Part shown: one piece after another, positions 53,915-62,723 of the stretch
Layout: each line of letters starts with the position of its first letter
Position numbering within the stretch: position 1 is the stretch's first letter
From: Bacillus vallismortis
GTDB lineage: Bacteria > Bacillota > Bacilli > Bacillales > Bacillaceae
Direction of reading: 5' to 3'
Length of the DNA: 64,000 bases
Assembly (NCBI RefSeq): GCF_004116955.1
Contig: NZ_CP026362.1
Location: 2,203,677-2,267,676, forward strand
Program-made: the position numbers and the translations under genes
The notes under the pieces: generated by a model
Seen by the model: the letters and a program-made list of their open reading frames with translations, nothing else
What the model was told of the DNA's origin: nothing
Database searches by the model: none

Positions 53915-54337
53915 TTGGAAGCAGTTATCGCAAAAAATGAACAACAAATGAAAGACGCATTTTATGTAAGAGAAGAAGTCTTTGTCAAAGAACAAAACGT
54001 GCCTGCTGAAGAAGAAATTGACGAACTTGAAAATGAGTCTGAGCATATCGTCGTATATGACGGCGAAAAGCCTGTCGGTGCCGGAAGATGGCGTATGAAG
54101 GACGGCTACGGCAAGTTAGAGCGGATTTGCGTATTGAAAAGCCACCGCTCCTCCGGTGTCGGCGGCATCATTATGAAAGCGCTCGAAAAAGCGGCCGCGG
54201 ACGGCGGTGCTTCGGGCTTCATGTTAAACGCGCAAACGCATGCTGTTCCGTTTTACAAAAAACACGGGTATCGTGTGATTTCTGAAAAAGAATTCCTCGA
54301 TGCCGGCATTCCCCACGTACAAATGATGAAAGACTAA
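53915..54337 (+). CDS. yjcF: GNAT acetyltransferase
   Basis: Protein of 140 residues with the GNAT core: ARW-like GAGRWRMKDGYGKLERICVL and the acetyl-CoA loop RSSGVGGIIMKALEKAA. The start is a TTG at 53915, three bases after the yjcG stop, behind AAAGGAG. Target unknown. It ends the yjcH-yjcG-yjcF operon just before the disrupted terminator. Confidence 0.86.
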   Translation: MEAVIAKNEQQMKDAFYVREEVFVKEQNVPAEEEIDELENESEHIVVYDGEKPVGAGRWRMKDGYGKLERICVLKSHRSSGVGGIIMKALEKAAADGGASGFMLNAQTHAVPFYKKHGYRVISEKEFLDAGIPHVQMMKD

Positions 54338-54440
54338 ACAGCATCCGGGTCTATTGAGATCCGGATTTTTTCAAGCACATAAAAAACCGTTCTCTGGATG
54401 GGACTGACCCCCGTTTTTAAGACAGGGATCAAAACACCTT

Positions 54441-55253
54441 TTAAACAGCCAATTGCCGATAATTTATCGGTGATTGGTTGTTTAGTTTCGTTTGAATACG
54501 GAAATTGTTATAATAATGAATGTATTCTATGACAGTGCGTTCTACGATGGCGGTCGTGGTTCGATCAATGCTGTTAAGATAGAACGTTTCAGACTTTAGT
54601 GAGGAATGAAACGATTCGATGGAGGCATTATCAGCGGGCGTCCCTTTACGGGACATGCTCATGGTAATGCCTTTTGTTTTAACAGCTTTCTGATACTCGT
54701 AAGATGTATACACAGATCCTTGGTCACTATGTAACACGCAGTTCTCAGGCAGTGTTGGCAGTTGATCAAGTGTGTGTAAGACAAAGTCTGTGTCCTGCTT
54801 ATCTCCAATCGTAAAAGCAATCACTTCTCCATTGTATACATCCAATATACTGGAAAGGTACAATTGCTTCTGTCCATAAGGCAAATACGTGATGTCCGTT
54901 ACTAGTTTTTCAAGAGGATGATCAGACTGAAAGTTCCGATCTAATATATTATCGACCACGGCATATGGCTGCCCATTCTTCTTGCGCTTTTTCACCTTAA
55001 CCCGGCACTGCCACTGATTTTTCTGCATAATACGCTGAACCGTTTTATGGTTAATACACATTCCCTTTTTTAATATGGCTGTGATTTTTCGATATCCATA
55101 TCGATACTTGTGCTCTCGGCACAACGTGCCGATTTGTTTTTCCAAATGGCGTTTGGGATGATCCTTCATCAGATTCTTCTTCCAACGATAATAAGACGCC
55201 CGAGAGATACCTAAATGAATACAGATATCCTGCACGGTCATTGTGCTGTGCAA
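54441..55253 (-). CDS. IS3-family transposase OrfB (DDE integrase)
   Basis: Catalytic subunit of 270 residues in the integrase core fold. The DDE residues are seen in VTDITYLPYG (first Asp), HSDQGSVY (second Asp) and GTPADNASIESFHSSLK (Glu). An N-terminal HTH_21 helix region precedes the core. The frame is open upstream to the slippage site in orfA, so the active product is probably an OrfAB fusion made by -1 frameshifting; the ATG at 55253 could give a separate OrfB. Confidence 0.9.
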   Translation of the reverse strand: MHSTMTVQDICIHLGISRASYYRWKKNLMKDHPKRHLEKQIGTLCREHKYRYGYRKITAILKKGMCINHKTVQRIMQKNQWQCRVKVKKRKKNGQPYAVVDNILDRNFQSDHPLEKLVTDITYLPYGQKQLYLSSILDVYNGEVIAFTIGDKQDTDFVLHTLDQLPTLPENCVLHSDQGSVYTSYEYQKAVKTKGITMSMSRKGTPADNASIESFHSSLKSETFYLNSIDRTTTAIVERTVIEYIHYYNNFRIQTKLNNQSPINYRQLAV

Positions 55254-55258
55254 TATTT

Positions 55259-55627
55259 CTACAAGTTCGACTGACGTTTTGCTATCAACTTCCTTTCCAA
55301 TTCGTTGTACTTTTTTAAAACTTCATTCTGTTGTCTCAGGTAACGATTCTCTGCCTGCAGTTTCTCTAATTCGGAAGAATACTCCGGACCTTTTCCATAA
55401 GTGTATTGCTTACCAACAGGCTGTTCAAATCGATGTGTATCACCAGCCTTATACCATCTGACCCATGTCTTAATCTGCGTATTATTTTTGATATTCAACT
55501 CCTGCATGATCTCTTTCATAGGTACGCCTGCCAATCTCATTTCTACAGCCTTCTGTTTCACTTCAAGCGGATAACTCACTCTTGTCCCCATAGAAAATAC
55601 ACCTCCAAGTCTAATTTCGGATAACAA
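55259..55627 (-). CDS. IS3-family transposase OrfA (helix-turn-helix)
   Basis: DNA-binding subunit of 122 residues. It has an HTH region (EVKQKAVEMRLAGVPMKEIM) and a C-terminal leucine-zipper coiled coil (ELEKLQAENRYLRQQNEVLK). Near its end the codons TTA AAA AAG form the slippery heptamer A AAA AAG (55316-55310), and the orfB frame is -1 relative to orfA. The ORF may start at a later Met (residue 13, MGTRVSYPL). Confidence 0.88.
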   Translation of the reverse strand: MLSEIRLGGVFSMGTRVSYPLEVKQKAVEMRLAGVPMKEIMQELNIKNNTQIKTWVRWYKAGDTHRFEQPVGKQYTYGKGPEYSSELEKLQAENRYLRQQNEVLKKYNELERKLIAKRQSNL

Positions 55628-55701
55628 TCATCCGTTTTCAAACTTGAAGGTGTTTTTATTTGTCTCATCTTATGGGGTCAGTCCCGGATGCGAACGGTTT
55701 T

Positions 55702-55956
55702 TTATACATATCGATTAATATATGTGCCCATCCCTTTTTCTCGCAACATCTTATAAAGAGAGCGCTTACGTTTCATCTCGTTCACTTTTCTTTCAGCGGC
55801 CGTTTGATTCTCCTGCTGTTTCTCCAGTTCCTTGTATACCCGCTGAAATGGAACATAGTTGATTTTTTCGGTTCCGGCGTAATCCTGCTTATGACCGATC
55901 GTTCGATTTGCATATTGAGCGTATTGCTGGTTTTGAATGTGACCTGCATATATCAT
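55702..55956 (-). CDS. Small hypothetical protein next to the IS
   Basis: Basic, Gln-rich soluble protein of 84 residues (MIYAGHIQNQQYAQYANRTI at the start), probably with a coiled coil at residues 40-70. AAGGGTGGG precedes the ATG at 55956. It is divergent from yjcD, and by position it could be yjcE, which I cannot confirm. Its stop codon overlaps one arm of the terminator that the IS has split, so the coding part is intact but its natural terminator is lost. Confidence 0.65.
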   Translation of the reverse strand: MIYAGHIQNQQYAQYANRTIGHKQDYAGTEKINYVPFQRVYKELEKQQENQTAAERKVNEMKRKRSLYKMLREKGMGTYINRYV

Positions 55957-56075
55957 ACGATACCCACCCTTCTGCTATCTCTTTTCCCTTAAACATACTT
56001 TTTGAAACACGTTTCTTTTGTTATGATAGTCTTTGTCTGTATTGAACACCTTTTTTTGATTGGGAGGACCCCTTT

Positions 56076-58355
56076 TTGAAATGCGCCCGACTGAATGATC
56101 GAACGATACATTTATATACATATTCGAGAGAACACTATCAATTCCTCTTTGAAGAAGGAATAAAAGGACATTTAGTTTGTTCTCATTGCGGAAAACCCGT
56201 TTTGTTAAGACTCAACATCGCTGATCCTCCGGAGTTTATCCACCGCCAGCCAGGCCACTTTCCGGCATGTGAAGAGGCCTGCGGAACGAAACCCGCTCAA
56301 GAGGAGAAAAAAGAAGAGTATCAGGAATCCGGTGTCTTTCGTTTGCCCAAGGGAAAAGCGATTGCGGCTGACTCGTCTCCAGCTGTCGCGGAATGGCAGC
56401 GGCCGAGAAGCATTAAACCCGGAACACCATTCGTCCAAAAAACAATAGAACCTGATACGAGCCTTTTTCCGTCTGTCGGCTTGAACACGGATCAGCTGAA
56501 AGCTGTCACGGAAACAGAAGGCCCTCTGCTTGTGCTTGCAGGTGCGGGAAGCGGAAAAACACGCGTGCTGACGGCTCGTGCCGCCCACATGATTGAACAT
56601 TTAGGCATAGCGCCGGAAAATATGCTGCTTGTCACCTTTACGACAAAAGCCGTCGCCGAAATGAAAGAGCGCATGGCGAAGCAGTATGGATTACAGCCGG
56701 CAAAAGTCAGAAGACTTGTCACCGGAACATTCCACAGCTTCTTTTATAAAATCTTGTATCACTATGATTCTGCCAAATGGAACGGCGAGCATTTGCTGAA
56801 AATGGAGTGGCAGCGGGAACAATATATCAAAAAAGCACTCTATGAAGAAGGCATAGATGAAAAAGAGTTCCCCGTTGATCAGGCGCTGCAGCAGATCGGC
56901 TTTTGGAAAAACACTTATGTGCCGAATGAACGCATCCCTTTACAAGATGAGTGGGAAAAACAAGTCTATCGATTATATGAACATTATGAACGCCAGAAAA
57001 AAGAAAACAACCAATTTGACTTTGATGACATGGCTTCTGCCTGCTACGAATTGTTTATCAATCAGCCGGATCTTCTGGAACAATATCAATCTCGGTTTAC
57101 TTATATATTGATTGATGAGTTTCAGGACATTAACCCGGTTCAATATAAAATCATGCAGATGCTCGCCAGCCCTGAGCAAAACCTGTGCTGCGTCGGGGAC
57201 GACGATCAGTCTATCTACGCGTTTCGCGGAAGCAATCCATCTTTTATTCTTGATTTTCAGAAGGATTATCCCGGAGCGAAAACGATTTATTTAACCGCAA
57301 ACTACCGGTCAACACACCCAATCGTTTCCAGTGCTGATATCGTTGTGAAAAAGAACAAAAACAGATATGCCAAAATGCTTGAAGCCGCACGCGATGACGT
57401 CCAGGTCCCTATGCTGTTTTATCCTTATGACGAAGAAGAAGAGGCCACAATGGTCGTATCCGATATCAAAGAAAAAATTCAAAACGGGGCAACCCCTGAA
57501 GACTTTGCGGTTCTCTACCGCACAAACAGCGGAGGCCGCGCCATATATGAAAGGCTTCATCATTCGTCAATTCCTTATACAGCTGACCGCGGTGTCCAAT
57601 CGTTTTACAGCAGACGCATTGTCCGCCAGATTCTTGCATACTTGTACGCCAGCCAAAATGAGGATGACACTGAGGCGGTTAAGCACTTGCTGCCTGCCTT
57701 GTTCTTAAAGCAATCCGCTTTGAACACACTGAAGGCGCTCTCGATTACCGAGGACTGCTCCATGATTAAAGCGCTGGCCAAGCTCCCTGATCTGAAGCCG
57801 TTCCAGCTCAATAAAATCAAGAAAATCGTGCCATTTTTTGCAAGCCTCCGCACGATGAAGCCGGTTGAGGCAATCACCTTCGCCGAAGGAAAAATGGGCT
57901 TCTCCGAGTATTTAAAAAAACGGGGGAACGAAGGCAACAAGCTAGAAAAAGGCTCCGATGACCTGCGTGACATTAAAGTCGTCGCCAAAAAATTCAAAAC
58001 CATTCCTGACTTTCTCGCCCACGTAGACCATATGAGGGCCGCCGAGAAAAACAAAACGGATGATAACGGCGTTCAGCTGATGACCATTCATCGCTCAAAA
58101 GGCCTTGAATTCAAAACGGTTTATGTGTTAGGCGCGGTTGACGGCTCGATACCGCACGATTTCTCATTAGAAACAGCGAGAAAAGGCGATGAAGCGGCTC
58201 TTGAGGAAGAAAGACGACTATTATATGTAGCCATGACCCGGGCCGAACAGCATTTATATTTGTCTTGTCCCGCCAACAGACGCGGCAAAACGGCCCACCG
58301 CTCAAGATTTTTGTATCCCCTTTTACAGCAAGTAAGACAGCCCTTGCATAACTAA
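56076..58355 (+). CDS. yjcD: UvrD/Rep-family (SF1A) DNA helicase
   Basis: Superfamily 1 helicase of 759 residues. A small zinc-finger-like N-terminus (CSHCGKPV then a later Cys pair, residues 30-70) precedes the helicase core. Walker A is LAGAGSGKTRVLTARA, motif II LIDEFQDINPVQ, motif III GDDDQSIYAFRG, motif V TIHRSKGLEFKTVYVL and motif VI RRLLYVAMTRAEQHLY. It resembles PcrA/UvrD but is a separate paralogue. Start is a TTG at 56076 after GGGAGGA. Probably acts in DNA repair or recombination. Confidence 0.9.
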   Translation: MKCARLNDRTIHLYTYSREHYQFLFEEGIKGHLVCSHCGKPVLLRLNIADPPEFIHRQPGHFPACEEACGTKPAQEEKKEEYQESGVFRLPKGKAIAADSSPAVAEWQRPRSIKPGTPFVQKTIEPDTSLFPSVGLNTDQLKAVTETEGPLLVLAGAGSGKTRVLTARAAHMIEHLGIAPENMLLVTFTTKAVAEMKERMAKQYGLQPAKVRRLVTGTFHSFFYKILYHYDSAKWNGEHLLKMEWQREQYIKKALYEEGIDEKEFPVDQALQQIGFWKNTYVPNERIPLQDEWEKQVYRLYEHYERQKKENNQFDFDDMASACYELFINQPDLLEQYQSRFTYILIDEFQDINPVQYKIMQMLASPEQNLCCVGDDDQSIYAFRGSNPSFILDFQKDYPGAKTIYLTANYRSTHPIVSSADIVVKKNKNRYAKMLEAARDDVQVPMLFYPYDEEEEATMVVSDIKEKIQNGATPEDFAVLYRTNSGGRAIYERLHHSSIPYTADRGVQSFYSRRIVRQILAYLYASQNEDDTEAVKHLLPALFLKQSALNTLKALSITEDCSMIKALAKLPDLKPFQLNKIKKIVPFFASLRTMKPVEAITFAEGKMGFSEYLKKRGNEGNKLEKGSDDLRDIKVVAKKFKTIPDFLAHVDHMRAAEKNKTDDNGVQLMTIHRSKGLEFKTVYVLGAVDGSIPHDFSLETARKGDEAALEEERRLLYVAMTRAEQHLYLSCPANRRGKTAHRSRFLYPLLQQVRQPLHN

Positions 58356-58358
58356 CAG

Positions 58359-58384
58359 CCCGGCAGTGATCTGCCGGGTCTTTT
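58359..58384 (+). terminator. Terminator after yjcD
   Basis: CCCGGCAG pairs with CTGCCGGG around TGAT, followed by TCTTTT. Confidence 0.85.
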
Positions 58385-58426
58385 CTGTAAAAAAAGCCCG
58401 CTGAAAAAGTCAGCCAGGCCATCCGC

Positions 58427-58681
58427 TTATTTGTTATCCAGCATTTTAGAAATTGTGCCAAAATCAAGCTTTTCTTTGCCGCTTGTAATCGATTGAACAA
58501 TTTTATCTTCTAATTCCTTTGGCACGCGTCTGTTTGCCAGCTGTGCGACACGGCTAATTACGCTGCGCACTGTGTTTTCATCTTTAAAATTGGCGTTTTG
58601 AAGAGAGCCGGCAAGATTCATGACATCCTTCATATTGACGCCTGTTTTCTTTTCAATATTTTTAAAAAATTGATTATCCAT
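58427..58681 (-). CDS. spoVIF: Stage VI sporulation protein F (sporulation-specific regulator)
   Basis: Protein of 84 residues, formerly yjcC. It starts MDNQFFKNIEKKTGVNM and matches the SpoVIF/YjcC family. It is made in the mother cell and is needed for late coat assembly through the GerE-dependent program in B. subtilis. AAGGAGGCGCATT precedes the ATG. It lies in the sporulation island next to the cot genes. Confidence 0.9.
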   Translation of the reverse strand: MDNQFFKNIEKKTGVNMKDVMNLAGSLQNANFKDENTVRSVISRVAQLANRRVPKELEDKIVQSITSGKEKLDFGTISKMLDNK

Positions 58682-58817
58682 AATGCGCCTCCTTTAGGCG
58701 GAGTAATACGATATTATATGAACACCAATAAGTGATGTGCCTTTCTCATTCCATTTTTTCCTCGAATCAGTTTACAGACTCAAGGAAGCGCGGATTTTCC
58801 GCACTTCCTCTAACGTT

Positions 58818-58982
58818 TTAGCAGAAATAAGATGCACCTACGATGATAAGGAGAATGAACAATACGACTAGAAGAACAAATGTTGAACCATAGCCGCCGC
58901 CGTAACCGCCAGCATAACCGCCATAACAGCCGCCACCGCAGCTGCCGCCGTAGCCGCCGCCAAATCCGTATCCAAAGCCCAT
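58818..58982 (-). CDS. yjcZ: YjcZ-family small glycine-rich sporulation protein
   Basis: Protein of 54 residues with a Gly/Tyr/Cys-rich first part ([20 protein letters not shown]) and one C-terminal membrane segment ([19 protein letters not shown]), the hallmark of YjcZ-type proteins. AAAGGAGGTGCTTAACT precedes the ATG. It is too short for common gene finders. Expected in the forespore or coat membrane; function unknown. Confidence 0.85.
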   Translation of the reverse strand: MGFGYGFGGGYGGSCGGGCYGGYAGGYGGGYGSTFVLLVVLFILLIIVGASYFC

Positions 58983-59063
58983 AGTTAAGCACCTCCTTTA
59001 CTCTCTATACACTATGTGAGCCGCTTCAATCGGTTTGGATATACGCATAGGGCGATTGCGGAT

Positions 59064-59270
59064 TTATAATTGTCCGTACTGGTCCTGGCGTTTTTTAAGG
59101 AAGGCTTCGGTTTTTTCTGCCAGCTCTTCAATTTCCTCTTCAAACGCCAGACCAGCTTCGTCAAATGCATCCAAGTCTTTTCTGATGCGGCTCATGATGT
59201 CTTCATGCTCTTTTTGCTTTTGTTCGTGAGGTTCATATTTGCCTTCAATCCATTTTTCGAACTCATTCAC
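59064..59270 (-). CDS. Small acidic coiled-coil protein
   Basis: Glu/Lys-rich protein of 68 residues, probably a long alpha-helix or coiled coil (FEEEIEELAEKTEAFLKKRQ). GTG start at 59270 after GGGGGGATATTA. It sits between yjcZ and a 38-residue basic gene in the sporulation island; by position it could be the yjcB locus, which I cannot confirm. A coat or spore role is inferred from context only. Confidence 0.65.
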   Translation of the reverse strand: MNEFEKWIEGKYEPHEQKQKEHEDIMSRIRKDLDAFDEAGLAFEEEIEELAEKTEAFLKKRQDQYGQL

Positions 59271-59325
59271 TAATATCCCCCCACTTATGATATATGCTGG
59301 ACGAGACCACTCCGTTAAAAAACAA

Positions 59326-59348
59326 AAAACCGGAGCCCCCCCGGTTTT
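59326..59348 (-). terminator. Terminator after the 38-residue gene
   Basis: AAAACCGG pairs with CCGGTTTT around AGCCCCC; the minus strand continues TTTTTTG. Confidence 0.8.
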
Positions 59349-59358
59349 CGTTGTCAGG

Positions 59359-59475
59359 CTATTGAGGCTTTTTCTTTTTCTTTCCGCACCCGCAGCCTTT
59401 CTTTTTGATCTTTTTTGATTGATATGATGAATCTGTATATGGAGTTTTTTGGGAAGGTTTATTGAATTGATTCAT
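59359..59475 (-). CDS. 38-residue Lys/Cys-rich peptide
   Basis: A 38-codon gene: MNQFNKPSQKTPYTDSSYQS, then a very basic tail with GCGCGKKKKK. GGAAGGGAACG precedes the ATG and a terminator follows, so it is probably real though very short. The CGCG pair within a Lys run recalls small coat or spore proteins that may be cross-linked. No family recognised. Confidence 0.6.
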   Translation of the reverse strand: MNQFNKPSQKTPYTDSSYQSKKIKKKGCGCGKKKKKPQ

Positions 59476-59551
59476 GTCGTTCCCTTCCTTTCCTTATGTC
59501 ATATATGCTACTTTATGCGTATTCTTGAAGAAAGTTGCTGGTGGCAATGCC

Positions 59552-59908
59552 TCATTCTTGCAGCCATTTTGATACGAGTGTTTCTATAATGCCGGCAAGA
59601 CCGGCGATCGCCAGCAGTAAAATCAGCCACTGCGCCATTTGCGGAATCAAAGCCTGGAACAAAATCAAAAATCCGGCGCACCACACGCCTGTACACCAAT
59701 AGCAGCTCAGCAATTCACCAACAAAGGCCCTGATGCCAGTCCCCTTGATGACAATATACGTTTCCACGTTCCCGTCCGCATCCTTTTCTTCCTTCTCTTC
59801 TTGAAACAGGCTGCGAAGCGGCGCCATAATCGTGTCAAACACCAGCAAGCGTGCGAGCCGGAAGACCGCAAGCGAAAGAAGAGCAATTGTCAGCCCATTG
59901 ATAACCAC
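59552..59908 (-). CDS. yjcA: DUF1360 sporulation membrane protein
   Basis: Protein of 118 residues with three hydrophobic segments and the DUF1360 signature LARLLVFDTIMAPLR and SCYWCTGVWCAG. Start is the GTG at 59908 after GGAGTGAACAA. It is known as a sporulation gene of the mother cell in B. subtilis; molecular role unknown. It is divergent from cotV. Confidence 0.88.
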   Translation of the reverse strand: MVINGLTIALLSLAVFRLARLLVFDTIMAPLRSLFQEEKEEKDADGNVETYIVIKGTGIRAFVGELLSCYWCTGVWCAGFLILFQALIPQMAQWLILLLAIAGLAGIIETLVSKWLQE

Positions 59909-60040
59909 TTGTTCACTCCTTTGCCAATCATGATCCCTTCACATATATGCAAAAACCCTATTCTTCATGAATTGTATCTTGTCCGGCGCAAAATTGGTTG
60001 TTTTTCTTATTCCGCTCTGCACCCCATTTGCATTATATAG

Positions 60041-60454
<414 letters not shown>

Positions 60455-60488
60455 CCCTTTCTTTTCACAAACTTAAAAGCCGAGGTGA

Positions 60489-60818
<330 letters not shown>

Positions 60819-60912
60819 TCATAAAAAATAGGGCACTTCATCATGATATATGCCTCAGTCAAAGTAAGAGGCTCGCTCATTTAATAACAGTAAAAGAAAA
60901 GGAGGAATAGAT

Positions 60913-61419
60913 ATGGAAAGCAGACCATATTCTTGGGTTGCACTTGATCCTGACTGTGACCACCCGTTAGACGAAAAAGAAAAAAAAGAAGACAGAAAAT
61001 GCAATTGCGATGTTTGCTGTAATGGCAATGGGTTTGGCAACGACAACGCCTTTATCGACCAAGATCTAGCTCAGGCAAATCTCAACAAACAAGTCTCCGA
61101 TGAAACGATTATCATCAGAGATTCTTGTGACATCAATGTTACATCTACAGACGTTCAAGCCGTAACTTCAGTCGTAACAGCACTTAATGCAGCTGTCGTA
61201 ACAGCTACTCTGACATCCATTGCAGATGGAGTAATTGCCGAATTAGTCGCACAAGATTTATTGCAACTTACAGCTAACAAACAAGTTAACCGCCAAAAAC
61301 TTCTCATCGAATGCTCCCGCGGCGTAAATGTCTCAACAGTAGATGCCGATATCGCAACTCTTATCTCTACAGCAACAAACACCCTTGTAGCGATCCTAGT
61401 TATTACTCTTGTTCTCTAG
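60913..61419 (+). CDS. cotX: Spore coat protein X (crust)
   Basis: Crust morphogenetic protein of 168 residues. It has a Cys-rich N-terminal part (RKCNCDVCCNGNGFGN) and two copies of a CotX domain: NKQVSDETIIIRDSCDINV and NKQVNRQKLLIECSRGVNV, each followed by a hydrophobic alanine/threonine-rich helix. AAAGGAGGAATAGAT precedes the ATG. It cooperates with CotY and CotZ on the spore surface. Confidence 0.93.
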   Translation: MESRPYSWVALDPDCDHPLDEKEKKEDRKCNCDVCCNGNGFGNDNAFIDQDLAQANLNKQVSDETIIIRDSCDINVTSTDVQAVTSVVTALNAAVVTATLTSIADGVIAELVAQDLLQLTANKQVNRQKLLIECSRGVNVSTVDADIATLISTATNTLVAILVITLVL

Positions 61420-61426
61420 AACCTAA

Positions 61427-61454
61427 AAGCAGAGCTAAAAACGCTCTGCTTTTT
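61427..61454 (+). terminator. Terminator after cotX
   Basis: AAAAGCAGAGC pairs with GCTCTGCTTTTT around TAAAAAC. Confidence 0.85.
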
Positions 61455-61570
61455 CTTATTTTCCAAGCATATGATGAATATATAGACGTTCACCCACACC
61501 AAGTGGGGCACGGGTACATATGTTGTTAAGGACTAAAGTCAAATACCCTATAAAGAAGGAGCTGAAATCA

Positions 61571-62059
61571 ATGAGCTGCGGAAAAACCCATGGCCGGCAT
61601 GAGAACTGTGTATGCGATGCAGTGGAAAAGATTTTAGCAGAGCAGGAGGCAGTTGAGGAACAGTGTCCTACTGGCTGCTATACAAACCTTTTGAATCCGA
61701 CAATTGCAGGTAAAGACACAATTCCGTTTCTCTTGTTTGATAAAAAAGGCGGATTGTTCTCCACTTTCGGAAACGTGGGGGGATTTGTGGATGATATGCA
61801 ATGCTTTGAGTCCATTTTCTTCCGCGTTGAAAAATTATGCGATTGCTGTGCAACACTGTCTATTTTACGCCCGGTCGATGTCAAAGGCGATACCTTAAGT
61901 GTTTGCCATCCTTGCGACCCGGATTTCTTTGGGCTTGAAAAAACAGATTTTTGCATCGAAGTGGATCTCGGATGCTTCTGTGCCATTCAGTGCCTGTCAC
62001 CGGAGCTAGTTGACAGAACATCCCCTAACAGAGACAAAAAGCATCATCACAATGGATAA
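61571..62059 (+). CDS. cotY: Cysteine-rich spore crust protein CotY
   Basis: Crust protein of 162 residues with many Cys (for example [23 protein letters not shown]) that self-assembles into ordered layers and forms disulfide cross-links. AAGGAGCTGAAATCA precedes the ATG at 61571; the open frame to 61520 is rejected. It is a paralogue of CotZ, encoded next. The C-terminus is His-rich (KHHHNG). Confidence 0.95.
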   Translation: MSCGKTHGRHENCVCDAVEKILAEQEAVEEQCPTGCYTNLLNPTIAGKDTIPFLLFDKKGGLFSTFGNVGGFVDDMQCFESIFFRVEKLCDCCATLSILRPVDVKGDTLSVCHPCDPDFFGLEKTDFCIEVDLGCFCAIQCLSPELVDRTSPNRDKKHHHNG

Positions 62060-62110
62060 ACACTTGTAAAGAGGAATCCCCTTCCAAACTCTATTACAGG
62101 TGCAAATCAT

Positions 62111-62136
62111 TCAGCTGCCTCCGGCGTGAGGCAGCT
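62111..62136 (+). promoter_or_regulatory. Stem-loop between cotY and cotZ (attenuator or processing site)
   Basis: CAGCTGCCTC pairs perfectly with GAGGCAGCTG around CGGCGT but has no T run. Such a hairpin could reduce readthrough or stabilise the cotY message, giving more CotY than CotZ. Confidence 0.6.
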
Positions 62137-62189
62137 GACTCTCCATCATTTCGCCAGTCTCAAGAAATTTATAAGGCAGGAGGGATAAT

Positions 62190-62633
62190 ATGAGCCAGAA
62201 AACATCAAGCTGCGTGCGTGAAGCTGTAGAAAATATTGAAGATCTGCAAAACGCTGTTGAAGAGGACTGCCCGACAAGCTGCCATTCAAAGCTTTTATCA
62301 CCAACCCATTCGTTGGGCGATACAGTGCCTTTCGTGCTGTTTACATCAAAATCAAATCCTCTGGTCGCTTTCGGAAATGTTGGCGAACTGGAAAACGGAC
62401 CTTGCTTTAATACTGTATTTTTCAGAGTGGAAAAAGTTCATGGCAGCTGTGCGACACTGTCATTATTAATCGCATTTGACGAACACAAACACATTTTGGA
62501 CTTCACCGATAAAGATACGGTTTGTGAAGTGTTCCGACTTGAAAAAACGAACTACTGCATTGAGGTGGACTTAGACTGCTTCTGCGCAATCAATTGCTTA
62601 AATCCTCGACTAATTAATCGCACGCACCATTAA
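62190..62633 (+). CDS. cotZ: Spore crust protein CotZ
   Basis: Crust morphogenetic protein of 147 residues, paralogue of CotY (shared GDTVPFVLF, CFNTVFFRVEKVHGSCATLS and CIEVDLDCFCAINCLNPRL). It is needed for crust attachment at the spore poles in B. subtilis. GGAGGGATAAT precedes the ATG. Transcribed from the cotY promoter by readthrough. Confidence 0.95.
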   Translation: MSQKTSSCVREAVENIEDLQNAVEEDCPTSCHSKLLSPTHSLGDTVPFVLFTSKSNPLVAFGNVGELENGPCFNTVFFRVEKVHGSCATLSLLIAFDEHKHILDFTDKDTVCEVFRLEKTNYCIEVDLDCFCAINCLNPRLINRTHH

Positions 62634-62642
62634 TGAAAGACT

Positions 62643-62669
62643 GAAAAGCTTGCAGCTCTGCAGGCTTTT
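62643..62669 (+). terminator. Terminator after cotZ
   Basis: GAAAAGCTTGCAG pairs with CTGCAGGCTTTTC (one bulge). Confidence 0.7.
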
Positions 62670-62681
62670 CTCTATGAAAAT

Positions 62682-62715
62682 AAGCTGCCGGGAACATCTG
62701 CCGGGCAGCTTTTTT
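62682..62715. terminator. Bidirectional terminator near the cotO end
   Basis: AAGCTGCC pairs with GGCAGCTT around GGGAACATCTGCCG, flanked by T runs. It ends cotO on the minus strand. Confidence 0.7.
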
Positions 62716-62723
62716 CGTTTCCA

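Larger units (their letters stand above)
54400..55685 (-). mobile_element. IS3-family insertion sequence (IS150-like)
   Basis: A complete element of 1286 bases. Terminal inverted repeats share GGGACTGACCCC at both outer ends, with weaker similarity further in (AAAACACCTT on both sides). GGAT flanks the element on both sides (54396-54399 and 55686-55689), a 4-base target duplication. It encodes OrfA and OrfB in overlapping frames on the minus strand. All parts look intact, so it may still move. Confidence 0.92.
54381..55703. terminator. Intergenic terminator hairpin split by an insertion sequence
   Basis: AAAAAACCGTTC (54381-54392) and GAACGGTTTTTT (55692-55703) are perfect 12-base complements lying on either side of the IS. 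Without the IS and one target copy they would enclose a 9-base loop and form a bidirectional terminator for yjcF and the minus-strand gene at 55702. The arms are now about 1.3 kb apart. Confidence 0.8.

Noticed and set aside
58810-58992. Arg/Leu-rich 60-codon frame over yjcZ
   Set aside because: Shadow frame; the real product is the Gly-rich 54-residue YjcZ-type protein with a strong ribosome site.
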